The position numbers and the translations under genes were made by a program. Positions 34,008 to 43,602 of a stretch of DNA of 64,000 nucleotides are shown here, piece after piece (position 1 is the stretch's first letter; each line of letters starts with the position of its first letter). The stretch spans positions 186,001 through 250,000 of the forward strand of contig NZ_JHWV01000005.1 of NCBI RefSeq assembly GCF_000622005.1, read 5' to 3'. The notes under the pieces are model-generated. The model was not told where the DNA came from. It searched no databases and saw only the letters and a list, made by a program, of their open reading frames with translations. The stretch comes from Anaerovibrio sp. RM50. Lineage in GTDB: Bacteria; Bacillota; Negativicutes; Selenomonadales; Selenomonadaceae.

Positions 34008-35324
34008 ATGAATATTATTTTACTTTCCGGTGGTTCCGGCAAGCGTCTGTGGCCACTTTCCAATGATGTTAGAAGTAAACAGTTTATTAAAATATTTAAG
34101 CAGCCGGATGGCAGCTATGAGTCCATGGTGCAGCGGGTTTACCGCCAGATTAAGCAAGTGGATCCTGAGGCAACTGTTACTATTGCCACGTCCAAAAGCC
34201 AGGTGTCTGCCATAAACAACCAGCTGGGTGAAGGCGTTGGGATTTCTGTTGAGCCCTGCCGCAGGGATACCTTTCCTGCCATTGCCCTTAGCACTGCTTA
34301 TCTTGTGGATGTTTTGAAGGTAAATCCTGAGGAATCAGTAGTGGTTTGTCCTGTTGACCCTTATGTTGAGGATGAATATTTTAAGGCGATAAAGGAACTG
34401 GCTCATCAAGCGGACAAGGGTGAGGCAAATCTGGTGCTTATGGGCATTGAGCCAACTTATCCTTCCGAGAAGTATGGCTATATTATTCCTGAAAACTCTG
34501 AGGAAATTTCCACGGTTTCAACCTTTAAGGAGAAACCAACCAAAGAGGTCGCCGAGGAATATATTGCCCAAGGTGCCCTGTGGAATGGTGGCGTTTTTGC
34601 CTATAAGCTTAAATATGTAATGGATATAGCCCATAAAAATATTAAGTTTGATGATTATTACGATTTGTTCTCGAAGTACGATACATTGCCAAAGATTTCC
34701 TTTGACTACGCAGTGGTGGAGAAGGAGACTAAAATTCAGGTTCAGCGTTTCCGGGGTCAGTGGAAGGATCTTGGCACCTGGAATACATTGACAGAAGCCA
34801 TGGAAGAACCCTTAATTGGCCGCGGGGTAATGAATGAGGCCTGCTCCGGGGTGAATATAGTCAACGAGATGGATGTACCTGTACTTGCCATGGGCCTTCA
34901 CGATGTGGTTATTTCCGCATCTCCTGAGGGGATTCTTGTTTCGGACAAGGAACAGAGTTCATATATTAAACCATTTGTAGAGCAGTTTGACCAGCAGATT
35001 CGTTTTGCTGAAAAATCCTGGGGCAGCTATAAGGTCCTTGATGTGGAAAATGGTTCACTGACCATAAAGGTTACCCTCCATGAAGGACATTCCATGAATT
35101 ATCACAGCCATAAAAATCGTGATGAGGTTTGGGTGGTAATCCAGGGCTGTGGCAGAACCATTGTTGACAGTATGGAACAAAAGATAAAGACAGGTGATGT
35201 AGTGTCTATTTCTGCGGGGTGCCGCCATACTGTAATAGCTGATACCGAGCTTAAGCTGGTGGAGGTGCAGATTGGCGAAGATATAAGTGCAGACGACAAG
35301 GAGAAGTTCCAGCTGGAGAAGTGA
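34008..35324 (+). CDS. manC: Mannose-1-phosphate guanylyltransferase (ManC-type, with cupin domain)
   Basis: Makes GDP-mannose. The N-terminal nucleotidyltransferase has the signature LLSGGSGKRLWPLSNDVRSK, then VEPCRRDTFPAIALSTAYL and the sugar-site WNGGVFAYKL. The C-terminal cupin (from about residue 345) has GSYKVLDVENGSLTIKVTLH, MNYHSHKNRDEVWVVIQGCG and VSISAGCRHTVIA, the domain linked to mannose-6-phosphate isomerase activity in type II enzymes. The full isomerase ManA is also encoded downstream, so the cupin may be structural here. The start at 34008 follows GGAGA. Confidence 0.92.
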   Translation: MNIILLSGGSGKRLWPLSNDVRSKQFIKIFKQPDGSYESMVQRVYRQIKQVDPEATVTIATSKSQVSAINNQLGEGVGISVEPCRRDTFPAIALSTAYLVDVLKVNPEESVVVCPVDPYVEDEYFKAIKELAHQADKGEANLVLMGIEPTYPSEKYGYIIPENSEEISTVSTFKEKPTKEVAEEYIAQGALWNGGVFAYKLKYVMDIAHKNIKFDDYYDLFSKYDTLPKISFDYAVVEKETKIQVQRFRGQWKDLGTWNTLTEAMEEPLIGRGVMNEACSGVNIVNEMDVPVLAMGLHDVVISASPEGILVSDKEQSSYIKPFVEQFDQQIRFAEKSWGSYKVLDVENGSLTIKVTLHEGHSMNYHSHKNRDEVWVVIQGCGRTIVDSMEQKIKTGDVVSISAGCRHTVIADTELKLVEVQIGEDISADDKEKFQLEK

Positions 35325-35325
35325 T

Positions 35326-35733
35326 ATGAAAACAAAAAACAAGTGGTTAATCCTTTCTTTGCTGTGGGTTGGGCTGATGCTGTATCTTTCCCATCAGAAC
35401 GGGACGGATACCTTTAATACCAGTAATGGATTTTCAGTGTATTTGGCGAATATTCTTCACGTGGACCCTCAGCTGTTTCATGGTCTGGTGCGAAAGGCAG
35501 CCCATTTGGTGCTGTATTTTGTATTGGCAGTGTTGCTGAGGGGCTGGCAGATACAGCGGGGGAAGGCACCATGGCCAGCACTGGTTATGGCTGTGGTATT
35601 TTCCATAATTGATGAAGGCACCAAGCCATTGATTCCTGGCCGGCACTGCGATGCTGAAGACATACTGCTGAATGATGTGGGGGCTGCCCTGGGGTATTTT
35701 ATTTCAGGCTGCTTTGAATTTTTTAAACGGTGA
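35326..35733 (+). CDS. VanZ-like membrane protein
   Basis: About 135 residues with three to four membrane helices. It shows WLILSLLWVGLMLYLSHQNG, the HLVLYFVLAVLLRG helix with preceding KAAH, and SIIDEGTKPLIPGRHCDAED with ILLNDVGAALGYFI. The RKAAH and IDE...PGR...D..D blocks are the VanZ family core. The ATG at 35326 follows GGAGAAGTG and lies one base past the manC stop. Its link to GDP-mannose metabolism is not known; phosphatidyl or polyprenyl-phosphate involvement is a guess. Confidence 0.85.
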   Translation: MKTKNKWLILSLLWVGLMLYLSHQNGTDTFNTSNGFSVYLANILHVDPQLFHGLVRKAAHLVLYFVLAVLLRGWQIQRGKAPWPALVMAVVFSIIDEGTKPLIPGRHCDAEDILLNDVGAALGYFISGCFEFFKR

Positions 35734-35736
35734 TTT

Positions 35737-36723
35737 ATGGACAGAAAACCTTTTTTATTAAAGCCAACAGGCAAGGATTACATCTGGGGCGGCAGACGGC
35801 TGAATGATGACTTTGCCAAGAATATAGATTTGAGTCCCTTGGCGGAGACCTGGGAGTGTTCCACCCATCCCGATGGGCCATCTTATGCTGTAGGGGGCCA
35901 CTTTGACGGCAAAAGACTCAGTGAAATACTGAAGGAACATCCGGATTTTTTGGGTACCCATCCAAAGACACAGGGTGAGCTTCCAATATTAATAAAGTTT
36001 ATAGACGCAAATAAGGACTTGTCGGTACAGGTCCATCCCGATGATGAATACGCCCAAAAGTACGAAAATGGTCAGCTTGGTAAGTCGGAAATGTGGTATG
36101 TGCTTGATGCCAAGGATGACAGCACCTTGGTTTATGGACTGAGTCATAATGTGGATGCTGATACCATGAGGAGCAGTATAGAAAAAGGCACATTGGAAAA
36201 GCATTTGCAAAAGGTACCTATTAAGCATGATGATGTATTCTTCATTGAGGCGGGGACCATTCATGCCATTGGGGCCGGAGCACTGGTGGCTGAGATTCAG
36301 GAAAACTCAAATCTTACTTATCGTCTGTATGATTATGACAGGGTGGACAAGGAGGGCAACAAGCGTCCTCTACATGTGGATAAGGCACTGGCGGTGGCTA
36401 ATCTGAAGGGGACTGCCAAGCCAAGACAGCCTATAAGGGCCGTAAAATACCTTGAAGGCTGCGCCAATGAGCTTCTATGCCGCTGCAAGTATTTTGAGGT
36501 AAATCGGATGCTGGTAAACACCGAGCGGGTGCGTCAGTTGGTGGAATACAGGGCAGATGAAACATCATTCAGGGTGCTTTTGTGCACCAATGGCTGCGGG
36601 ACCTTATTTATTAATGAGTCAGAATATATTAAGGTGTTTAGGGGTGACTGCATTTTCTTCCCAGCCAATTCTGAAACAATAAAAATTCATGGAAAAATGC
36701 AATTTTTAGATATACGTGGATAA
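35737..36723 (+). CDS. manA: Mannose-6-phosphate isomerase, class I
   Basis: Zinc enzyme interconverting fructose-6-P and mannose-6-P, feeding ManC. It shows YIWGGRRLNDDF, ETWECSTHPDGPS, LPILIKFIDANKDLSVQVHP (Zn-binding Gln and His), KSEMWYVLDA (Zn Glu), VFFIEAGTIHAIGAGALVAE (Zn His) and LTYRLYDYDRVDKEGNKRPL. This is the short form of about 328 residues, as in Firmicutes. It closes the GDP-sugar operon; a terminator follows. Confidence 0.93.
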   Translation: MDRKPFLLKPTGKDYIWGGRRLNDDFAKNIDLSPLAETWECSTHPDGPSYAVGGHFDGKRLSEILKEHPDFLGTHPKTQGELPILIKFIDANKDLSVQVHPDDEYAQKYENGQLGKSEMWYVLDAKDDSTLVYGLSHNVDADTMRSSIEKGTLEKHLQKVPIKHDDVFFIEAGTIHAIGAGALVAEIQENSNLTYRLYDYDRVDKEGNKRPLHVDKALAVANLKGTAKPRQPIRAVKYLEGCANELLCRCKYFEVNRMLVNTERVRQLVEYRADETSFRVLLCTNGCGTLFINESEYIKVFRGDCIFFPANSETIKIHGKMQFLDIRG

Positions 36724-36732
36724 ACATAAAAC

Positions 36733-36796
36733 GACGGGAGCAGATGGTTTGAACGATATGACCGTGTGAAAGCCACTGCTCCCGTCTGTTTTTTTA
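36733..36796 (+). terminator. Terminator after manA
   Basis: An 11-bp stem (GACGGGAGCAG with CTGCTCCCGTC) enclosing 32 bases, followed by TGTTTTTTTA. A possible extended -10 promoter (TGCTAGAAT, 36807-36815) for galU follows directly. Confidence 0.8.
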
Positions 36797-36855
36797 TGCT
36801 CAAATATGCTAGAATGAATTGTTAATATGAATTTTTATTGTAGGGAGAATTTATT

Positions 36856-37725
36856 ATGCATAAGATTAAGAAAGCAGTTATTCCTGCCGCTGGCTTTGGC
36901 ACCCGTTTTTTGCCTGCCACCAAGGCCACCCCAAAGGAAATGCTGCCAATTGTAGATAAACCAACCATTCAGTATATTGTGGAGGAGGCTCTGGCCAGCG
37001 GTATAGAGGAAATACTCATTATCAGCGGCCATGCCAAGCGTGCCATTGAGGATCATTTTGACTCTGCTCCTACCCTGGAAGCCATGCTGGAGAAAAAACA
37101 TAAGGACGATTTGCTGGCCATGGTGCGGGAAACTGCGGACATTAATGTCCACTACATCCGCCAGAGACACATGAACGGCTTGGGGGATGCCATTCTCTGC
37201 GCCCGATCCTTTATGGGGGGAGAGCCATTTGCTGTGCTTTTGGGTGATGATGTGGTTTACAATGAGGGAAAGCCTGCACTGAGACAGCTAATGGATGTTC
37301 ATGAGTCCTATGGGGGCAGCGTTCTTGGTTGTCAGCTGGTGCCTGATGACAAGGTGAGCTCCTACGGCGTTGTGGCCGGGGAGAAAATTGCTGGGGCGGA
37401 TCTTTTGAAGGTTACCGACATGGTGGAAAAACCGGAAGTTGGTGAAGCACCTAGCAATATGGCAGTTTTGGGCCGTTACATAATTTCTTCATCAATCTTT
37501 GATATATTGGAAAAGACCCCACCAGGAAAGGGGGGAGAAGTTCAGCTCACTGATGCCCTTAAGGTGCTGGCGAAAAACGAGCCTGTTTGGGCCTTTAATT
37601 TTGAAGGACTCCGTTACGATGTGGGGGACAAGCTGGGCTTTCTGAAAGCTACTGTGGAGTTCGCCCTGCGCCGTGAGGATTTGGGGGCTGACTTCAGAGC
37701 CTATTTAAATGAAGTTTTGAAGTAA
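36856..37725 (+). CDS. galU: UTP-glucose-1-phosphate uridylyltransferase
   Basis: Makes UDP-glucose. It reads KKAVIPAAGFGTRFLPATKA, TPKEMLPIVDKPTIQYIVEE, GLGDAILCARSFMGGEPFAV, LLGDDVV, MVEKPEVGEAPSNMAVLGRY and GGEVQLTDALKVL. All are canonical GalU signatures over the normal 289 residues. A TAGGGAGA site precedes the ATG. It forms a pair with galE, supplying UDP-glucose and UDP-galactose for glycan synthesis. Confidence 0.95.
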   Translation: MHKIKKAVIPAAGFGTRFLPATKATPKEMLPIVDKPTIQYIVEEALASGIEEILIISGHAKRAIEDHFDSAPTLEAMLEKKHKDDLLAMVRETADINVHYIRQRHMNGLGDAILCARSFMGGEPFAVLLGDDVVYNEGKPALRQLMDVHESYGGSVLGCQLVPDDKVSSYGVVAGEKIAGADLLKVTDMVEKPEVGEAPSNMAVLGRYIISSSIFDILEKTPPGKGGEVQLTDALKVLAKNEPVWAFNFEGLRYDVGDKLGFLKATVEFALRREDLGADFRAYLNEVLK

Positions 37726-37757
37726 CAATAAGCAATAATTAAGTAATGAGGTTGCCT

Positions 37758-38774
37758 ATGAAGATTTTGTTAGCCGGGGGAGCGGGATATATCGGCTCCC
37801 ATACAACCCTTTCATTGCTGGAACACGGCCATGATGTGGTGGTTGTTGACAATTATGATAACAGTAGTCCTGAGTCCATTCGGCGGGTTGAGGAGCTGAC
37901 GAGAAAATCCGTGGCCCTTTACGAAGGTGATGTTAAGGACAAGGCCAGAGTCTTGGCAATTATGCAAAAAGAACAGCCCGACTGCATTATTCATTTTGCA
38001 GGACTTAAAGCTGTGGGAGAGTCTATCCAGCAGCCAATCCGCTACTACCGAAACAATATAGATACCACTCTTACACTTCTTGAGTGCATGGAACAGACTG
38101 GTTGCAAAGAGATTGTTTTTTCCTCATCAGCTACTGTTTATGGTTCGGAAAATCCTTCACCATGCCATGAGGGCATGCCAAAGGGCAGCTGTACCAATCC
38201 TTATGGCTGGACAAAATCCATGATGGAACAGATTTTACAGGATGCATCTGTGGCTGACAAGGAACTGAGCGTGGTGCTTCTTAGATACTTTAATCCTATT
38301 GGGGCCCATGAATCCGGTCGCATTGGTGAAGATCCTCAAGGTATACCGAATAATTTAATGCCTTATGTTTCCCAGGTGGCTGTGGGCAAGCGGGAAAAGC
38401 TCACTATTTTCGGTGGCGATTACGATACTCCTGATGGTACCTGCCTACGTGACTATATTCACGTTATGGATTTGGCCGAGGGTCACGTAAAGGCGGTGGA
38501 ATTCTGCGCCCATCATCATGGAACGGAAATTATTAATTTGGGCACTGGCAAGCCGTACAGCGTGCTGGATATTGTGAACACCTTCCAGAAGGTTAATAAT
38601 ATTAAGGTGGCCTATGAAATCGGTCCCCGCCGCAGCGGCGATTTGCCAGTGGTGTATTCTGATGCCCACAAGGCGGAACGGGTATTGGGTTGGAAGGCCA
38701 AGCGGGATTTGGCAGATATGTGCCGTGACAGCTGGAATTGGCAGAAAAATAACCCTAACGGGTACAATAGATAG
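37758..38774 (+). CDS. galE: UDP-glucose 4-epimerase
   Basis: NAD-dependent interconversion of UDP-Glc and UDP-Gal. It has LLAGGAGYIGSHTTLSLLEH, VVVVDNYDNSSPESIRRVEE, FAGLKAVGESIQQPIRYYRN, FSSSATVYG (catalytic Ser), NPYGWTKSMMEQIL (Tyr-x3-Lys) and LRYFNPIGAHESGRIGEDPQ. The ATG at 37758 follows GAGGT; the upstream ATG at 37746 is unsupported. The length of 338 residues fits. Confidence 0.95.
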   Translation: MKILLAGGAGYIGSHTTLSLLEHGHDVVVVDNYDNSSPESIRRVEELTRKSVALYEGDVKDKARVLAIMQKEQPDCIIHFAGLKAVGESIQQPIRYYRNNIDTTLTLLECMEQTGCKEIVFSSSATVYGSENPSPCHEGMPKGSCTNPYGWTKSMMEQILQDASVADKELSVVLLRYFNPIGAHESGRIGEDPQGIPNNLMPYVSQVAVGKREKLTIFGGDYDTPDGTCLRDYIHVMDLAEGHVKAVEFCAHHHGTEIINLGTGKPYSVLDIVNTFQKVNNIKVAYEIGPRRSGDLPVVYSDAHKAERVLGWKAKRDLADMCRDSWNWQKNNPNGYNR

Positions 38775-38786
38775 GAGATATGAAAA

Positions 38787-39893
38787 TTGAGTAATTTGGA
38801 AGTTGGTATAGTTGGTTTGCCTAATGTGGGCAAGAGTACACTGTTTAATGCAATAACCAAGGCCGGTGCCGAGGCGGCAAATTATCCCTTCTGCACCATT
38901 GAGCCTAATGTGGGCATTGTTGATGTGCCGGATGAGCGCCTGCAGGTGCTTCATGAGATGTATGATTCCAAGAAGACCACCCCTGCGGCTTTCCGCTTCG
39001 TGGATATTGCTGGTCTGGTAAAGGGGGCCTCCAAGGGGGAGGGCTTGGGAAACAAGTTCTTGGAGCACATCCGTCAGGTGGATGCGGTGGCCCAGGTGGT
39101 ACGCTGCTTTGATGATGGCAATATTACCCATGTGGAGGGTTCAATTGACCCTATTCGTGATATTGAAATTATTAATACTGAGTTGTGTCTTGCAGATATG
39201 GAGGTGCTGGAGCGCCGTCTTCTGAAGCTCACCAAACTGGCCAAGTCCGGAGCCAAGGAGGCCAAGGTAGAGGCCGAGGTGCTGGAGAAGATTAAGGGGG
39301 CCCTTGATGAGGGCAGAACTGTCCGCAGTGTTGACCTTACCGATGATGAAAAGGATATGATTAAGGAATTGAATTTCCTTACCCTGAAGCCTACCCTCTT
39401 CGTTGCCAATGTCAGCGAGGATGAGGTGGCCACTGCTGATGGGTCCAATCCTCACGTTCAGCGGGTTAAGGAATATGCCAAGACTGAAGGGGCTCAGGTA
39501 GTTACCATCTCTGCCAGGGTTGAGTCTGAAATTGCTGAACTGGATGACGAGGAAGCCAAGGAATTTTTGGCTGACATGGGCTTAAAGGAGTCCGGCCTTC
39601 AGAAGCTCATTAAGGCGGCCTTTGATTTGCTGGGCCTCATGACCTTCCTTACTGCGGGCCCTGACGAGTGCCGTGCATGGACCATTGTAAAGGGTACCAC
39701 TGCTCCAAAGGCTGCGGGGAAGATTCACTCCGACATCGAACGTGGATTTATACGTGCAGAAATCGTAAACTTCGATGATCTGGTGGCAGCAGGCTCCACT
39801 GCAGCAGCCCGTGAAAAGGGGCAGGTACGTCTCGAGGGCAAGGACTACATCATGCAGGATGGAGACGTAACTTATTTTAGATTTAATGTGTAA
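38787..39893 (+). CDS. ychF: Redox-regulated/ribosome-associated P-loop ATPase YchF (Obg-like)
   Basis: A universal OLA1/YchF-type P-loop protein. It has [20 protein letters not shown] (G1), [40 protein letters not shown] (G3), a central coiled coil, and the TGS domain at the end ([20 protein letters not shown], then [11 protein letters not shown]-like and [12 protein letters not shown]). It starts with TTG at 38787; AGGAGA lies 10 bases upstream and the next methionine is far inside the fold. It is a housekeeping gene lying between two sugar-nucleotide operons. Confidence 0.95.
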   Translation: MSNLEVGIVGLPNVGKSTLFNAITKAGAEAANYPFCTIEPNVGIVDVPDERLQVLHEMYDSKKTTPAAFRFVDIAGLVKGASKGEGLGNKFLEHIRQVDAVAQVVRCFDDGNITHVEGSIDPIRDIEIINTELCLADMEVLERRLLKLTKLAKSGAKEAKVEAEVLEKIKGALDEGRTVRSVDLTDDEKDMIKELNFLTLKPTLFVANVSEDEVATADGSNPHVQRVKEYAKTEGAQVVTISARVESEIAELDDEEAKEFLADMGLKESGLQKLIKAAFDLLGLMTFLTAGPDECRAWTIVKGTTAPKAAGKIHSDIERGFIRAEIVNFDDLVAAGSTAAAREKGQVRLEGKDYIMQDGDVTYFRFNV

Positions 39894-39956
39894 TATATTG
39901 AGTGCCTAAGGTAATAGTACCAGCACACATATAGCAAAATATAAAGGAGATGCGGT

Positions 39957-40856
39957 ATGAAAGGTATTATACTCGCAGGTGGATCTGGCACCCGCCTGTA
40001 CCCCCTCACCATGGTAACTTCCAAGCAGCTGTTACCAGTCTACGACAAACCAATGATATACTATCCCATGTCCGTCCTCATGCGGGCAGGGATTCGCGAC
40101 ATTTTAATTATCTCTACACCTCAGGACACCCCACGTTTTCAGGAGCTGTTAGGTGATGGCAAGCAGTTCGGTGTTCACCTTTCCTATGCTGTTCAGCCAA
40201 GTCCTGATGGCCTGGCCCAGGCCTTTATCATCGGCGAGGAATTCATCGGCAAGGAAAGTGTTGCTATGATTCTCGGCGACAATATCTTTGCGGGCCATGG
40301 CATGACCAAACGACTTAAGGCCGCCGTAAAGCACGCTGAAACCGGCAATGGCGCCACTGTTTTCGGCTACTATGTGGATGACCCGGAGCGCTTTGGTATT
40401 GTAGAGTTTGACAATAAGGGCAAGGCCATTTCCATTGAGGAAAAGCCGGCCAAGCCTAAGAGCAACTACTGCGTTACTGGTCTTTATTTTTATGATAACC
40501 GTGTTATAGAGTACGCAAAGAATCTGAAGCCTAGTGCCCGCGGCGAGCTGGAAATCACCGACTTGAATCGCATCTATCTGGAACAGGGAGAACTTAGCGT
40601 GGAGCTTCTGGGACAGGGCTTTACCTGGCTTGATACGGGAACCCATGAGTCTTTGGTGGATGCCACCAACTTTGTAAAGACCATTGAGGCCCATCAGCAC
40701 CGCAAAATTGCCTGCTTGGAGGAAATCGCCTATTTAAATGGATGGATTTCCAAGGAGGACGTGCTGAAGGTTTATGAGATTTTGAAAAAGAACCAGTATG
40801 GCCAGTATCTGAAGGATGTACTGGATGGTAAATATATTGATGTAACGGGAGTTTAA
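39957..40856 (+). CDS. rfbA: Glucose-1-phosphate thymidylyltransferase
   Basis: First step of dTDP-L-rhamnose synthesis. It shows [90 protein letters not shown] and [11 protein letters not shown]. The length of 299 residues is standard. An AAGGAGATG site precedes the ATG. It leads the operon rfbA-rfbB-rfbD-rfbC. Its product also serves WecE through RfbB. Confidence 0.96.
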   Translation: MKGIILAGGSGTRLYPLTMVTSKQLLPVYDKPMIYYPMSVLMRAGIRDILIISTPQDTPRFQELLGDGKQFGVHLSYAVQPSPDGLAQAFIIGEEFIGKESVAMILGDNIFAGHGMTKRLKAAVKHAETGNGATVFGYYVDDPERFGIVEFDNKGKAISIEEKPAKPKSNYCVTGLYFYDNRVIEYAKNLKPSARGELEITDLNRIYLEQGELSVELLGQGFTWLDTGTHESLVDATNFVKTIEAHQHRKIACLEEIAYLNGWISKEDVLKVYEILKKNQYGQYLKDVLDGKYIDVTGV

Positions 40857-40859
40857 ACG

Positions 40860-41840
40860 ATGACCATTATTGTTACCGGCGGTGCCGGATTTATTGGCAG
40901 TAATTTTGTCTTTCATATGCTGAAAGCTCATTCGGACTACAGGATTATTTGTCTGGACAAGCTCACCTATGCAGGGAATCTCTCCACTTTGGAGCCTGCC
41001 ATGTCCAATCCAAATTTTTTGTTTGTAAAGGCAGATATTTGCGACCGCAAGGCTGTAAATGAGATTTTTGAGGCGGAAAAGCCAGATATAGTGGTAAATT
41101 TTGCTGCTGAAAGTCATGTGGACCGATCCATTGAAAATCCCGATGTTTTTTTGGAGACAAATATCAAGGGTACAGCGGTGTTGATGGATGCTTGTCGCAA
41201 GTACGGCATTACCCGCTATCATCAGGTTTCTACTGACGAGGTTTATGGGGATTTGCCTCTTGACAGACCAGATTTGTTCTTTACGGAGGAAACGCCCCTC
41301 CATACCAGCTCCCCATACAGCAGCTCTAAGGCTGGGGCCGATTTGCTGGTAATGGCTTATCATCGCACCTATGGGCTCCCTGTAACCATCAGCCGTTGCA
41401 GCAATAATTATGGTCCATACCATTTCCCTGAAAAGCTCATTCCTCTTATGATAACCAATGCCTTGGCGGATAAGCCATTGCCTGTTTATGGCGAGGGCAT
41501 CAATGTGCGTGATTGGCTCTATGTGGAGGATCATTGCAAGGCTATTGATTTGATTATTCATAAGGGAACTGTGGGTGAGGTTTATAATATTGGTGGCCAT
41601 AATGAAATGCGCAATATTGATATTGTAAAGCTCATTTGCAAGGAACTGAATAAGCCGGAAAGTCTCATTACTTATGTTACTGACCGCAAGGGTCATGATA
41701 TGCGTTATGCTATTGATCCAACCAAGATTCATAACGAGCTGGGCTGGCTGCCGGAGACCAAGTTTGCAGATGGTATCAAGAAAACCATCAAGTGGTATCT
41801 GGAGAACGAAAAATGGTGGAAGCCGCTTCTTAAGAATTGA
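40860..41840 (+). CDS. rfbB: dTDP-glucose 4,6-dehydratase
   Basis: Makes dTDP-4-keto-6-deoxyglucose. It has VTGGAGFIGSNFVFHMLKAH, LDKLTYAGNLSTLEP, NFAAESHVDRSIENPDVFLE, HQVSTDEVYGDL (catalytic Thr-Asp-Glu), PYSSSKAGADLLVMAYHRTY and SRCSNNYGPYHFPEKLIPLM. It begins three bases after the rfbA stop. The length of 326 residues fits. This is the branch point to rhamnose (RfbC/D) or to the WecE amino sugar. Confidence 0.96.
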   Translation: MTIIVTGGAGFIGSNFVFHMLKAHSDYRIICLDKLTYAGNLSTLEPAMSNPNFLFVKADICDRKAVNEIFEAEKPDIVVNFAAESHVDRSIENPDVFLETNIKGTAVLMDACRKYGITRYHQVSTDEVYGDLPLDRPDLFFTEETPLHTSSPYSSSKAGADLLVMAYHRTYGLPVTISRCSNNYGPYHFPEKLIPLMITNALADKPLPVYGEGINVRDWLYVEDHCKAIDLIIHKGTVGEVYNIGGHNEMRNIDIVKLICKELNKPESLITYVTDRKGHDMRYAIDPTKIHNELGWLPETKFADGIKKTIKWYLENEKWWKPLLKN

Positions 41841-41848
41841 GGTGCAGC

Positions 41849-42769
41849 ATGAAGGTATTTGTTACTGGCGTTGCAGGGCAGCTGGGCCACGACGTTGTAA
41901 ATGAACTGCATAAGCGGGGCCATGAAGCTGTGGGGTCAGATATTGCCCCTGCCTATAGTGGCATTCAAGACGGCAGTGCTGTTTGCTCTGCTGAATACGC
42001 CCAACTGGACATTACAGATACGGAAGCTGTTGCCAAAACAATAGCCCGTATACGCCCTGATGCCGTAGTTCATTGCGCTGCTTGGACGGCTGTGGATGCC
42101 GCAGAGGATAAAGAAAACAAGGACAAGGTCTGGGCGGTAAATGTTACTGGCACGGAAAATATAGCCAGGGCTTGCAAGGATATAGACTGCAAAATGCTTT
42201 ATCTCAGCACTGACTACGTCTTTGACGGCGAGGGTACTGAACCTTGGCAGCCAGATTGTAAGGCATATAAGCCATTAAACGTATATGGGGAAACAAAGCT
42301 GGCAGGAGAGCAGGCAGTAAGCAGCATATTGGACAAGTATTATATTGTGCGTATTGCCTGGGTATTTGGCAAAAACGGCAATAATTTTATCAAAACAATG
42401 CTGAAAGTCAGCAAAACTCATCCGGAGCTGCGGGTAGTCAGCGACCAGATTGGGACACCGACATATACCTACGATTTGGCAAGGCTTCTGGTGGATATGT
42501 GCGAAACTGAGAAGTACGGCTATTACCATGCCACCAATGAAGGGGGCTATATTAGCTGGTATGATTTCGCATGTGAGATTTTTAAACAGGCTGGGGTCGA
42601 TGTAAAGGTTACCCCGGTAACTACTGCAGAATATGGCCTCAGTAAGGCCAAGCGACCATTCAACAGTCGACTTGATAAGAGTAAGCTGGTAGAGAACAGC
42701 TTCAAGCCATTACCAACTTGGCAAGATGCATTAAAAAGATATTTAGGGGAGATATTATGGGACAGATAA
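41849..42769 (+). CDS. rfbD: dTDP-4-dehydrorhamnose reductase
   Basis: Last step of dTDP-L-rhamnose synthesis. It has KVFVTGVAGQLGHDVVNELH, VVHCAAWTAVDAAEDKENKD, LYLSTDYVFDGEGTEPW, NVYGETKLAGEQAV (Tyr-x3-Lys) and RIAWVFGKNGNNFIKTML. The ATG at 41849 follows GAGGTG and lies 8 bases beyond the rfbB stop. The last 13 bases overlap rfbC, implying coupling. Confidence 0.95.
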   Translation: MKVFVTGVAGQLGHDVVNELHKRGHEAVGSDIAPAYSGIQDGSAVCSAEYAQLDITDTEAVAKTIARIRPDAVVHCAAWTAVDAAEDKENKDKVWAVNVTGTENIARACKDIDCKMLYLSTDYVFDGEGTEPWQPDCKAYKPLNVYGETKLAGEQAVSSILDKYYIVRIAWVFGKNGNNFIKTMLKVSKTHPELRVVSDQIGTPTYTYDLARLLVDMCETEKYGYYHATNEGGYISWYDFACEIFKQAGVDVKVTPVTTAEYGLSKAKRPFNSRLDKSKLVENSFKPLPTWQDALKRYLGEILWDR

Positions 42770-43362
42770 AAGTTACTAAGGCCCCGATAGAAGGCCTCTA
42801 CATAATTGAGCCAACTGTCCACGGCGACAGCAGAGGCTACTTCATGGAAACCTATAGCCAAAGGGACATGGAAGAAGCCGGCCTCACCATGACCTTCGTT
42901 CAGGACAACGAAAGCATGAGCCGCAAGGGTGTCCTGCGTGGCCTTCACTATCAGAAGCAGTACCCACAGGGGAAACTGGTCCGTGTTATTGAAGGAGAAG
43001 TATTTGATGTGGCTGTGGACCTGCGCAAGGACAGCCCAACCGTTGGACAGTGGTATGGAGAAGTATTAAGTGACGAAAACAAAAAGCAGTTTTATATTTC
43101 TCCTGGCTTTGCCCATGGTTTTTTGGTGCTTTCGGATGTGGCCCGTTTTTGCTACAAGTGCACTGATTTCTACCATCCGGGAGATGAGGGGGGCTTGGCC
43201 TGGAATGACCCGGAAATTGACATAAAATGGCCGGGATTAGTAGGTAGTTATAGTGGGACTGCTGACAGTGCTGGTTATCATATGCCTGATGGGACACCGC
43301 TAAACATAAGTGATAAGGATAAAAAGTGGTTGGGGCTGAAGGATTCATTTGTGTTCGGATAA
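42757..43362 (+). CDS. rfbC: dTDP-4-dehydrorhamnose 3,5-epimerase
   Basis: A cupin-fold epimerase of the rhamnose route, 201 residues. It shows YIIEPTVHGDSRGYFMETYS, FVQDNESMSRKGVLRGLHYQ (catalytic His), GKLVRVIEGEVFDVAVDLRK, FYISPGFAHGFLVLSD and FCYKCTDFYHPGDEGGLAWN (catalytic Tyr/Asp area). The start at 42757 has AGGGGAGA upstream. The order A-B-D-C differs from the enterobacterial B-D-A-C but is common. Confidence 0.95.
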   Translation: MGQIKVTKAPIEGLYIIEPTVHGDSRGYFMETYSQRDMEEAGLTMTFVQDNESMSRKGVLRGLHYQKQYPQGKLVRVIEGEVFDVAVDLRKDSPTVGQWYGEVLSDENKKQFYISPGFAHGFLVLSDVARFCYKCTDFYHPGDEGGLAWNDPEIDIKWPGLVGSYSGTADSAGYHMPDGTPLNISDKDKKWLGLKDSFVFG

Positions 43363-43369
43363 ATAATAA

Positions 43370-43489
43370 TAGTGTCTATATTCGGACCGCTCGCGCTTAG
43401 TATTTTGCCTAGTGGTACTAAGTTCAGTTTGCGCTTTTAGCTTAACTTCACTAAGTACCAAGGCAAAAAATGTCCTCATACAGACACTA
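43370..43489. repeat. Long imperfect palindrome (MITE-like) after rfbC
   Basis: The outer arms TAGTGTCTATA and CAGACACTA pair, and the inner arms TTTTGCC with GGCAAAA and GGTACT with AGTACC continue the foldback over about 120 bases. The ends are flanked by TA/TATA, like a small non-autonomous element or a stable transcript end. No protein is encoded. Confidence 0.5.
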
Positions 43490-43501
43490 TATATAGGGGT
43501 T

Positions 43502-43541
43502 GGGGGGCTGCTGGAATTAGCACCCCTCATTTTTATTTTTT
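43502..43541 (+). terminator. Terminator of the rfb operon
   Basis: The GGGGGGCT/AGCACCCC stem has one mismatch, a central CTGGAATT-type loop, and is followed by CATTTTTATTTTTT. Similar hairpins follow sucD and flgJ. Confidence 0.65.
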
Positions 43542-43602
43542 GCTCCCTTTATGGTTATTGCCATCAGATAAAAAAATCTGTAAAATGTTATTAGGTGATT
43601 CT

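Noticed and set aside
43412-43594. Small + strand open frame through the palindrome
   Set aside because: It follows the foldback and terminator; no ribosome site.
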